Shown here piece by piece: positions 21,612 to 28,573 of a stretch of 64,000 bases of DNA. Both the position numbers and the translations under genes were made by a program. Position 1 is the stretch's first letter. Each line of letters begins with the position of its first letter. The notes beneath the pieces are model-generated. The model saw only the letters and a list, made by a program, of their open reading frames with translations, had not been told where the DNA came from and did not search any database. This stretch comes from Mangrovicella endophytica. Lineage in GTDB: Bacteria > Pseudomonadota > Alphaproteobacteria > Rhizobiales > Rhizobiaceae. Where the stretch lies: assembly GCF_002893625.1 (NCBI RefSeq), contig NZ_PKMZ01000001.1:868001-932000 (forward strand), given 5' to 3'.

Positions 21612-22478
21612 ATGCCTGATAAAGCCGAAGACCGCGCCTACGTGGAGGCCGCCGCCGAGTGCGAGAGGCTGGTGCGCGAGGGCGACCCTGACCGCGCCGT
21701 CACGCTGGCCTTCGTGCCCGCCGAGCACAGGCCCTACCTAGCCGCGCTCTACGCCTTCAATATCGAGACGGCTCGGGTCCGCGCCGCGGTCAGCCAGCCC
21801 CTGCCGGGCGAGATTCGTCTGCAGTGGTGGCGTGACCGGCTTGCCGGCACCGAAGCTGCGGTCGAAGGATCGACCGGCAACCCGGTGGCGGATCTCCTCG
21901 ATGTCGCCATCCGCCGCTTCGACCTGCCACGTGATGCCTTCGACCGTTTTATCGAAGCGCGCATCTTCGATCTCTATGACGATCCCATGCCGGATCGCGG
22001 CGCCTTTGAAGCCTATGCGGGTTCGACGGCATCGGCCTTGATCGTGCTTGCCGCGATGATTCTGGATCGTAAGCTGGCGCCGCAAGTCGTTGATGCTGCT
22101 GGGCACGCCGGCGTCGCACAGGCGGCGGTTGGCGCGATAAGGCTGCTCCCGATCCATCGCCGGCTCGGGCATGTCCTGATCCCGGCCGACATCCTGGCGG
22201 TATCAGGCAGCACGCCAGAGACGCTGCTGGCGGGAGAGGCCGAGGCCAGTACCAGAGCGATCGCGGCCATGACTGCCTTCGCGCGGGAGCATTTCGAGGC
22301 TTATCGCGTCCGGCGTGCGTCGATCCCGGCGTCGCTCAGAGCCGCCTTCCTGCCGGCGGCGCTGACGGGTGCTTATCTCGATCGCATCGAGCGGGCAGGG
22401 GCGACGAACCTCGAACAGCCGGCACCGCTCGGGCCGCTGCGGCGCGCGGCTGTTCTGTGGCGGGCGATGCGTCGTTGA
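21612..22478 (+). CDS. Squalene/phytoene synthase-like protein, NDUFAF6-type
   Basis: This 288-residue protein has the all-helical squalene/phytoene synthase fold, recognisable by LPGEIRLQWWRDRL. The Asp-rich metal-binding motifs needed for prenyl-diphosphate condensation are absent. The first position reads YAFNIETARVR rather than a DDxxD-type sequence, and the second region reads GAIRLLPIHRRLG. This pattern fits the NDUFAF6 group, complex I assembly factors related to but not acting as synthases. It directly follows the NDUFAF3-like gene. No carotenoid or hopanoid genes are nearby. The assembly role is an inference; an unusual synthase cannot be excluded. Confidence 0.8.
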   Translation: MPDKAEDRAYVEAAAECERLVREGDPDRAVTLAFVPAEHRPYLAALYAFNIETARVRAAVSQPLPGEIRLQWWRDRLAGTEAAVEGSTGNPVADLLDVAIRRFDLPRDAFDRFIEARIFDLYDDPMPDRGAFEAYAGSTASALIVLAAMILDRKLAPQVVDAAGHAGVAQAAVGAIRLLPIHRRLGHVLIPADILAVSGSTPETLLAGEAEASTRAIAAMTAFAREHFEAYRVRRASIPASLRAAFLPAALTGAYLDRIERAGATNLEQPAPLGPLRRAAVLWRAMRR

Positions 22479-22536
22479 GCTCCGGCAGCACGTCTCGCGG
22501 CGCGAAGGTATCGACCCGAACTTGCGGAGGTCGGCC

Positions 22537-24327
22537 ATGACCGTCCTATCCCGCATGGCTGGCCATGGCGGCCGGTTTGCGCGATCGCTGGCGCGCGGCG
22601 CCGGTGCGGCCAGTGCCCGCTTTCCCCTCTCGGCCGTGCTGATCGTCGCGGTCGCTATCCTTTCGAACCTCGCGGCCGAAGACGTCTACCTCACGAGCGA
22701 GGAGACGACGCTTCGCCTGGTCGCCGCCCTCTATGGTGCGGCAGCCGCGGCCGTCGTGGCACGACTCGCCATGGAGGGGTGGAGCGCCACCGGCTGGCCG
22801 AGAGCCGTCATCCCACCGATGGGCGGCGTCATCATCGGCGCCGCCGTTTGGGTCGCGAACGCTCTTGGCGTCTTTGCACCCGCGCTTGTCGCGGCCTTGA
22901 CACTGGCGGTGCCGCTGGCGCCGTTCGCCTTTGGGGGCACTGATCGTCGGTTTTGGGCCTTTACCCTCTGGACCTTTGTCGGCGTGACACTCGCCTTCCT
23001 GTCGGTGCTGCTCTTCACGCTCGGCATCTCAGCGATTCTGGAGATGATCCGCTTCCTCTTCGAGGTCGGTCCGTCCAGCCGCGCCTATGCACATATCTAC
23101 ATCACCGCCCTCAGCCTCGTCGGTCCGCTCTTTGCTCTCGGCCGCATCCCGCATGGCAGCGACGACACGCTGGAGCCGCCTTCTGACGACCGTCTCGTCG
23201 CCGGCATACGCCTCCTGATCGACTTCGTCAGCGTCCCGCTGGCGCTCGCCGCCGGGCTCGTCCTGCATCTCTATGCCGTGAAGATCCTCGCGACCGGGGA
23301 GGTGCCGAAGAACGAAATCGGCTGGATCGTGACGAGCTATGCCGTTCTCGTTCTGATGCTGAGGGTGGTGGCCGAGCCCTTCCTGGCGACAGGCGCCGCG
23401 ACGACGCGGTTCTTCGCGAGGGTCTGGAGCTTCGGCTTGGTCGTGCCGCTCGGCCTCCTTGCCTACGCCGCGACCTTACGGATTGGCGCCGAGGGGTTTA
23501 CGCTCGAGCGCTACTATCTCGTGCTCGGCGGCATCGCTGCGGTGATGATCATCCTTCTGCAGGTGCCGGGCCGCACCCGCGGCGATATCCGCCTGATGAC
23601 GTCCGTGCCGCTGGCGCTGCTGGCGCTCTCCTCGATCGGTCCCTGGGGCGTGACATGTACCGTCACGCGGAGCCAGGTGGCGCGGCTGCAGCCCCTCATC
23701 GGGGACGGCCAGAACGCCGGAGCCACGCAGCCGCCGTCTCGCATCTGGGAGATACGCTCGCGCCTCGGCGCGCTGGACGACGTGAACGCCGTCGCTGCCG
23801 TGCTGCCGATCCTGAATGACGAACAGCGGCGCGCGGTCGGGGCAGCCGTGGCCGCACAGCCGGCGGATGAAGCCGAAGCCGCTTTGGTGGCACTCGGTTT
23901 CGCCGAGGCGGCGCCACTGCAGCGAGAGGTGAGAAGCCTGTCGGCACGATCCCTGCAGGCTGTCCAGACAAACGGCTTCGACATAGCCGTCGGCAGCCTC
24001 TTCGTCGCCGAGGACGCGACACAACGGATCCCGAGCGACGCCGGCGAGATCGCGGTCTCGCTGTCCGGTCCGGATCTCGTCATCGACATTGCGGGTGCGA
24101 GCGACCGGTTTGACGTGGGCGGGGCCGTCGCGGCGCTACCGCCGGCTTCATTCGGCGCAGCGCCCGAACGCGTGCCGCAGCCGGTCGTTGATCTCCAAAG
24201 CGCCTCGGGCCGGCGCATCCGGATCGCTATCCAGAGTGTGACGGTCTATGCCGACGACTCAGGTGTGCAGTCGATCGGCGGAACGCTGCTGCTGCTGCGT
24301 CGCGAGGACTGGCCGAGCCAGCCCTGA
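22537..24327 (+). CDS. DUF4153-domain membrane protein
   Basis: This 596-residue protein has about ten to eleven predicted membrane spans in the first 400 residues, for example FPLSAVLIVAVAILSNLA and FTLWTFVGVTLAFLSVLLF. A soluble C-terminal part of about 190 residues follows. The layout fits the DUF4153 family, whose function is unknown to me. GGAGG lies 7 bases upstream of the chosen ATG. It begins 58 bases after the NDUFAF6-like gene, perhaps in the same transcript, and converges on trmFO. Confidence 0.7.
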   Translation: MTVLSRMAGHGGRFARSLARGAGAASARFPLSAVLIVAVAILSNLAAEDVYLTSEETTLRLVAALYGAAAAAVVARLAMEGWSATGWPRAVIPPMGGVIIGAAVWVANALGVFAPALVAALTLAVPLAPFAFGGTDRRFWAFTLWTFVGVTLAFLSVLLFTLGISAILEMIRFLFEVGPSSRAYAHIYITALSLVGPLFALGRIPHGSDDTLEPPSDDRLVAGIRLLIDFVSVPLALAAGLVLHLYAVKILATGEVPKNEIGWIVTSYAVLVLMLRVVAEPFLATGAATTRFFARVWSFGLVVPLGLLAYAATLRIGAEGFTLERYYLVLGGIAAVMIILLQVPGRTRGDIRLMTSVPLALLALSSIGPWGVTCTVTRSQVARLQPLIGDGQNAGATQPPSRIWEIRSRLGALDDVNAVAAVLPILNDEQRRAVGAAVAAQPADEAEAALVALGFAEAAPLQREVRSLSARSLQAVQTNGFDIAVGSLFVAEDATQRIPSDAGEIAVSLSGPDLVIDIAGASDRFDVGGAVAALPPASFGAAPERVPQPVVDLQSASGRRIRIAIQSVTVYADDSGVQSIGGTLLLLRREDWPSQP

Positions 24328-24369
24328 GCAGTCATGGGCGCGACGGGGCGTCCACGACGGAAGCCCGAC

Positions 24370-25776
24370 CTACTCCGCAGCGATCGCGCGGCTTGTTCCG
24401 AGCCACGCCGCGCAGTCGGCGAGCGCACGCTGCGCCATTACCTTCCGCTTGGCCATCGTCTTCTCCTTACCGCGCAGCCGCTTGCCCTCTTCGCGCGGCA
24501 TCTCCACCGGCGGGAACAGGCCGAAATTCACGTTCATCGGCTGGAACGAGCGCGGCCCGCTCGCCTCGTCGGATTCCAGATGCCCCCCCGTGATGTGGGC
24601 AAGGAGCGCGCCCATCGCCGTCGTTGCCGGCGGCGTGACGGGCGTAGCGCCGCGGGCTTCGGCGGCAGCGAAGCGCCCGGCCATCAAACCGACGGCCGCC
24701 GATTCGACATAGCCCTCGCATCCGGTGATCTGCCCGGCGAAGCGTAGATGCTGGCGCGCCTTGAGCCGCAGCGTGCCGTCGAGCACCCGCGGCGAATCGA
24801 GGTAGGTGTTGCGGTGGAGACCGCCGAGCCGCGCGAACTCTGCTGATTGCAGACCCGGAATCATGCGGAAGATGTCGGCCTGCGCGCCGTAACGCAGCTT
24901 CGTCTGGAAGCCCACCATGTTGTAGAGCGTGCCGAGCGCGTTGTCCTGGCGCAGCTGTACGACCGCGTAGGCCTTCGTCGCGGGGTCATGGGCGTTGGTC
25001 AGCCCCATCGGCTTCATCGGTCCGTGCCGGAGCGTCTCCGGCCCACGCTCGGCCATCACCTCGATCGGCAGGCAGCCATCGAAATAGGGCGTGCCCTCCC
25101 ACTCCTTAAACTCCGTCGTGTCGCCGGCGATCAGCGCCGCGACGAAGCGCTCGTAAGTCTCCTTGTCGAGCGGACAGTTGATGTAGTCCTTGCCGGTGCC
25201 GCCGGGCCCGACCTTGTCGTAGCGTGACTGGAACCAGGCCGTGTTCATGTCGATCGAATCGAAGTGAACGATTGGCGCAATGGCATCGAAGAAGGCGAGC
25301 GCATCGCTGCCGCTGGCTTCGCGGATCGCCTCTGCCAGCGAGGGCGAGGTCAGCGGGCCGGTCGCGATGATGGCCGAACCCCAGTCCTGCGGCGGCAGCA
25401 CGTCCATCTCCTCGCGCCGGATCTCGATCAGCGGATGAGACGCGATCGTAGCGCTGACGGCCGCGGCGAATCCCTCGCGATCGACGGCAAGCGCGCTGCC
25501 CGCCGGCACCTGATGAGCATCGGCACACCGCATGATCAGCGAGCCCGCGAGGCGCATCTCCGCGTGGAGGACGCCGACCGCGTTTGCCTCGGCATCGTCG
25601 GAGCGGAAGGAGTTGGAGCAGACGAGCTCGGCGAGCTGGTCGCTCTTATGCGCCTCCGTGCCACGAACGGGACGCATCTCGTGCAGGATGACTGGAATGC
25701 CGGCCTCGGCCAGCTGCCAGGATGCTTCGCAGCCGGCAAGCCCGCCGCCGACGACGTGGACAGGGTTCTGAGACAT
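24370..25776 (-). CDS. trmFO: tRNA (uracil-54-C5)-methyltransferase, folate-dependent (TrmFO)
   Basis: TrmFO makes ribothymidine at position 54 of tRNAs with methylenetetrahydrofolate and FAD. The 468-residue product begins with the FAD-binding dinucleotide motif [18 protein letters not shown] and contains CSNSFRSDD and [13 protein letters not shown]. Near the C-terminus are [19 protein letters not shown] and [12 protein letters not shown], all characteristic of the family. The start at 25776 ([10 protein letters not shown]) is preferred over a longer frame reaching 25995. It is transcribed leftwards, downstream of the DUF1127-RNA array on the same strand, with about 180 bases between them. 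Confidence 0.95.
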   Translation of the reverse strand: MSQNPVHVVGGGLAGCEASWQLAEAGIPVILHEMRPVRGTEAHKSDQLAELVCSNSFRSDDAEANAVGVLHAEMRLAGSLIMRCADAHQVPAGSALAVDREGFAAAVSATIASHPLIEIRREEMDVLPPQDWGSAIIATGPLTSPSLAEAIREASGSDALAFFDAIAPIVHFDSIDMNTAWFQSRYDKVGPGGTGKDYINCPLDKETYERFVAALIAGDTTEFKEWEGTPYFDGCLPIEVMAERGPETLRHGPMKPMGLTNAHDPATKAYAVVQLRQDNALGTLYNMVGFQTKLRYGAQADIFRMIPGLQSAEFARLGGLHRNTYLDSPRVLDGTLRLKARQHLRFAGQITGCEGYVESAAVGLMAGRFAAAEARGATPVTPPATTAMGALLAHITGGHLESDEASGPRSFQPMNVNFGLFPPVEMPREEGKRLRGKEKTMAKRKVMAQRALADCAAWLGTSRAIAAE

Positions 25777-25957
25777 GGCAGGCCTATAAATCATCCTGGC
25801 CTGCATGGGAAAGGGTCGACGGTCGGCTGCCCGGGACGGCTGAGGCTCGACCGGAAACGACGGCGACAGGCGCGATGCCGATCCGCATCCGACCACCGCC
25901 GGCGGAACGTCCGCAAAGGAGTGCCGGAGAGGCCGTGTGAGGGACCTCGAAACGACA

Positions 25958-26066
25958 ACGCCCGCCGGGGGAGGACCGGCGGGCGTCGCGTTCAAGCCTG
26001 CGATGGGAGGAGGATTCGCAGGCTGCTATCCGCTTGGGCCTGGGAGGAAATGGCCCTTGCGAAACT
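25958..26066 (-). ncRNA. CcsR/cuckoo-like RNA unit 3 (distal)
   Basis: This is the third and most diverged unit of a three-fold tandem array read on the minus strand. It opens with the repeated box AGTTTCGCAA (26057-26066). It then has a weak hairpin (stem 26052-26056/26036-26040, loop with CCTCCC), a 9-bp hairpin (26016-26024/25995-26003) whose loop is ATCCTCCTCCCA, and a final 11-bp GC hairpin (25976-25986/25958-25968) with loop TCCTCCC. The last hairpin is followed on the minus strand by a modest T-containing stretch (TTGTCGTTTC), so it may terminate the array transcript. Assignment is by architecture, not by a covariance search. Confidence 0.7.
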
Positions 26067-26077
26067 ACCGAATTTGT

Positions 26078-26190
26078 GGCGCCCGTCGGAGGGAGGATCC
26101 AACGGGCGCCGTCTGAAGTCCCGCGCTGGGAGGAGGATGCGCGGGCCTCTATCCGCGTCGACCCGGGAGGAGGTGGGCCGTTGCGAAACT
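26078..26190 (-). ncRNA. CcsR/cuckoo-like RNA unit 2
   Basis: This is the middle unit of the minus-strand array. It has the box AGTTTCGCAA (26181-26190), a 6-bp hairpin (26175-26180/26159-26164) with loop ACCTCCTCCC, a 7-bp hairpin (26139-26145/26120-26126) with loop ATCCTCCTCCCA, and a long 12-bp hairpin (26099-26110/26078-26089) with loop ATCCTCCCT. Two of its stems pair completely only as minus-strand RNA: positions 26178/26161 and 26101/26087 give G-U pairs there but A-C mismatches on the plus strand. Confidence 0.75.
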
Positions 26191-26204
26191 CGTCGAAATT
26201 GGGA

Positions 26205-26315
26205 TGTCCGCCGGAGGGAGGATCCGGCGGACACCGGTCGGAAACCTGCGCTGGGAGGAGGATGCGCAGGCCTCTATCCGCTTCGGCCCGGGAGGAGGTG
26301 GGCCGTTGCGAAACT
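26205..26315 (-). ncRNA. CcsR/cuckoo-like RNA unit 1 (next to DUF1127)
   Basis: This first unit starts two bases beyond the DUF1127 stop codon. It has the box AGTTTCGCAA (26306-26315), a 6-bp hairpin (26300-26305/26284-26289) with loop ACCTCCTCCC, a 7-bp hairpin (26264-26270/26245-26251) with loop ATCCTCCTCCCA, and a 10-bp hairpin (26224-26233/26205-26214) with loop ATCCTCCCT. The exposed CCTCC runs are complementary to Shine-Dalgarno sequences. In Rhodobacter the CcsR RNAs have such loops and are processed from a transcript that also encodes a DUF1127 protein; the same arrangement is seen here. Confidence 0.78.
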
Positions 26316-26316
26316 G

Positions 26317-26460
26317 TTAGACGATCGCCTTGCGAGCGACCGACGGGATCTCGTTACGCTGGATGCCGAGGTCAGAGAGTTCACGCTGCGAGAGCCGGTT
26401 CAGCTCGTTGCAGGTCTCGCGATAACGCCGCCAGCTGCTGTAGGAACGAAGGATGTTCAT
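26317..26460 (-). CDS. DUF1127 small protein
   Basis: This 47-codon gene encodes a basic protein beginning MNILRSYSSWRRYRETC and containing LSQRELSDLGIQRNEI, the DUF1127 hallmark (L-x-DLGI-x-R-x-EI). An AGGTGG site lies a few bases before the ATG. DUF1127 proteins of Rhodobacter (CcaF1) and Agrobacterium affect RNA turnover and C1/phosphate or stress physiology; an RNA-binding function here is inferred from that family. It lies at the head of the minus-strand hairpin array and is probably co-transcribed with it. Confidence 0.9.
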   Translation of the reverse strand: MNILRSYSSWRRYRETCNELNRLSQRELSDLGIQRNEIPSVARKAIV

Positions 26461-26472
26461 GTTCCACCTGGA

Positions 26473-26501
26473 TATTTAAATCGATTGAAGCGCTTTGCAA
26501 G
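26473..26501 (-). promoter_or_regulatory. Candidate promoter of the DUF1127-RNA array
   Basis: On the minus strand CTTGCA (26501-26496) is followed after 17 bases by TAAATA (26478-26473) inside TTTAAATATC. The CTTG-type -35 with an AT-rich -10 resembles both housekeeping and RpoH-type promoters of alphaproteobacteria. The start codon is close, so the leader would be very short. This is pattern-based only. Confidence 0.4.
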
Positions 26502-26519
26502 GGCTGCCTGCCGCTTCGA

Positions 26520-26842
26520 TGACTAGAAACTACTCATTCGCTCTCGCTGGCGCTATTGGGGCAGGCGCATGGCTGCAATGCAGATTGTGCATCGCAGCAT
26601 AACCTGGAGACATCAATGGCTTAGTCGGGTTCCGGTCGCATCTGCAGCCCAGAGTCCGCTCTCTTCATCGGTGCTTAACCATTTCGCGCCGCCGAAGTTC
26701 ATCCACCTGCCACATGTATCGCAGGGTCCCCTCGAAGGGTGATCCAGCTTCGTCGAAAGCCTCGGCTTTTGCCCTTCCAACGCCGGAATCGCTTTGATAT
26801 AGAGACGCGCGCCTCGCGAGGCCGCTTAGCAAGGGCGCGCAT
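26520..26842. other. Intergenic region upstream of tRNA-Leu
   Basis: No gene recognised. TATAGA at 26798-26803 is a reasonable -10 for the tRNA-Leu promoter, but the matching -35 at 17 bases (TTCCAA) is poor. A short GC palindromic stretch (about 26807-26822) follows it. Confidence 0.35.
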
Positions 26843-26927
26843 GCGGGTGTGGTGAAATTGGTAGACACGCAGGATTTAGGTTCCTGTGGCGCAAGCCGTG
26901 GGGGTTCAAGTCCCTCCACCCGCACCA
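26843..26927 (+). tRNA. tRNA-Leu (anticodon TAG)
   Basis: An 85-base class II tRNA. The acceptor strands GCGGGTG (26843-26849) and CACCCGC (26917-26923) pair fully, with A73 and an encoded CCA (26925-26927). The anticodon stem CAGGA/TCCTG encloses the loop TTTAGGT, giving anticodon TAG. An extended variable arm (GTGGCGCAAGCCGT region) and the T-loop GGTTCAAGTCC are present. Confidence 0.96.
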
Positions 26928-27009
26928 GTTCGCCGGCTCCATGGAATTTTCGCGCCGATCATCGTGCTCCGACGGATGGAGCCTCGGTCGCCAGATCAAA
27001 GGTAGAAGA

Positions 27010-28368
27010 ATGCAGGTTACGGAAACCAAGGCCGAGGGCCTCAAGCGCGAGATTCAGGTTGTCGTGCCGGCCTCCGACCTCGAGGCGCGTCTCCAGACCC
27101 GGCTCCATGAAGCCAAGGATCAGGTGAAGCTGAAGGGTTTCCGTCCGGGCAAGGTGCCGATGGCGCATCTGCGCAAGATGTACGGCAAGTCGCTGATGGC
27201 CGAGATCGTCAATCAGATCGTCTCGGAGACGCCGCGCTCGATCATCGCCGATCGCAAGGAGCGTTCGGCCATGCAGCCCGAGATCGCCATGACCGAGGAC
27301 GAGGCGGAAGCCGAGAAGGTCCTGCGTGGCGAGACCGACTTCACCTTCACTCTCAGCTACGAGACGCTGCCGGCCTTCGAGCTGAAGGAAACCTCCGGCA
27401 TCAAGATCGAGCGTCCGGTCGTCGAGATCTCCGATGAAGAGGTCGAGGAGCAGGTCAAGCGCATCGCCGAGAGCAACCGCACCTTCCAGCCGAAGGACAG
27501 CGCCGCGGAGGAGGGCGATCGCGTCACCATGGACTTCGTCGGCAAGATCGACGGCGAGGCCTTCGAGGGCGGTTCGGCGACGGACAGTGACCTCGTGCTC
27601 GGCTCGGGCCAGTTCATTCCGGGCTTCGAGGATCAGCTGAAGGGCGTCTCCGCCGGCGACAAGAAGACGGTCACCGTCACCTTCCCGGCCGACTACGGCG
27701 CGGAGCACCTCGCCGGCAAGGAAGCCGAGTTCGAGGTTGAGGTGAAGGCCGTCGCCAAGCCTGACGAGTTCACCCTCGACGACGAGTTCGCCAAGAAGCT
27801 TGGCATCGAATCGATCGAGCGCCTGCGCACGGTCGTGCGTGAGCAGATCGAGAGCCAGTACGGCATGGCGACCCGCCAGAAGGTCAAGCGCCAGCTCCTC
27901 GACGCCCTCGACAAGGACTACGACTTCGAGCTGCCGCAGAAGCTGGTCGACGCCGAGTTCAACAACATCTGGACGCAGATCACCGGCGAGCTCCAGCAGA
28001 GCGGCAAGACCTTCGAGGACGAAGACACCACGGAGGAGAAGGCGCGCGAGGATTATCGCAAGCTCGCCGAGCGCCGCGTTCGCCTGGGCCTCGTGCTCTC
28101 CGAGATCGGCGAGAAGGCCAATGTGCAGATCTCCGATGACGAGATGCAGCGGGCCGTTTTCGAGCAGGTTCGCCGCTATCCGGGCCAGGAGCAGCAGATC
28201 TACGACTATTTCCGCCAGAACCCGGAAGCGGTCGCCAGCCTGCGCGCGCCGATCTACGAGGAGAAGGTCGTCGACCACCTGCTCGGCTCCGTCGACGTCA
28301 CCGACAAGACGGTGACCAAGGAAGAGCTGATGCGCGAGGAGGAGGACGAGACCGCTCTCGCCTCCTGA
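27010..28368 (+). CDS. tig: Trigger factor
   Basis: Trigger factor is the ribosome-associated chaperone and peptidyl-prolyl isomerase. The 452-residue product has the N-terminal ribosome-docking signature GFRPGKVP (about residue 46) and a central FKBP-type PPIase domain (about 165-250, with [20 protein letters not shown] and [11 protein letters not shown]). The C-terminal chaperone arms are helical. I chose the ATG at 27010 ([10 protein letters not shown]), the typical N-terminus; an upstream ATG at 26941 adds unconserved residues. Its position ahead of clpP-clpX-lon is conserved, and all these genes serve protein quality control. Confidence 0.95.
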   Translation: MQVTETKAEGLKREIQVVVPASDLEARLQTRLHEAKDQVKLKGFRPGKVPMAHLRKMYGKSLMAEIVNQIVSETPRSIIADRKERSAMQPEIAMTEDEAEAEKVLRGETDFTFTLSYETLPAFELKETSGIKIERPVVEISDEEVEEQVKRIAESNRTFQPKDSAAEEGDRVTMDFVGKIDGEAFEGGSATDSDLVLGSGQFIPGFEDQLKGVSAGDKKTVTVTFPADYGAEHLAGKEAEFEVEVKAVAKPDEFTLDDEFAKKLGIESIERLRTVVREQIESQYGMATRQKVKRQLLDALDKDYDFELPQKLVDAEFNNIWTQITGELQQSGKTFEDEDTTEEKAREDYRKLAERRVRLGLVLSEIGEKANVQISDDEMQRAVFEQVRRYPGQEQQIYDYFRQNPEAVASLRAPIYEEKVVDHLLGSVDVTDKTVTKEELMREEEDETALAS

Positions 28369-28394
28369 TCCGCATCGAACCATCACTTTCTGTC

Positions 28395-28425
28395 GAAGGC
28401 CGGCCCCAGCGCCGGCCTTCTGCAT
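28395..28425 (+). terminator. Terminator hairpin after tig
   Basis: A perfect 10-bp stem (28395-28404 with 28411-28420, loop CCCAGC) starts 26 bases after the tig stop. Only a short pyrimidine-rich sequence follows, so termination efficiency is uncertain. Confidence 0.65.
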
Positions 28426-28573
28426 TCCGGCCTACCGCTTTTTTCCGCGGCGCCGTCAAAGTCTCGCCAAAGCGATCGGGGAAGGGATCGCCTTCCCCCT
28501 TGCGCGTTAGGCTCCTGCTGACATTCCGTATGTCTGAGCCAGCCGACATTTTCCCGAACCTGACGAGCGCCGA

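Noticed and set aside
21612-22478. Carotenoid or hopanoid biosynthesis gene
   Set aside because: Fold similarity is clear, but the Asp-rich catalytic motifs are missing and no pathway genes are adjacent.
25958-26315. CRISPR array as explanation for the repeated hairpins
   Set aside because: Repeat units are about 110-120 nt with internal hairpins and conserved 'spacers'; no cas genes are present.
25777-26530. Long plus-strand frames crossing the hairpin array (for example 25264-26526)
   Set aside because: The repeats and G-U evidence show an RNA array on the minus strand; the plus-strand peptides are repeats of the hairpin sequence.
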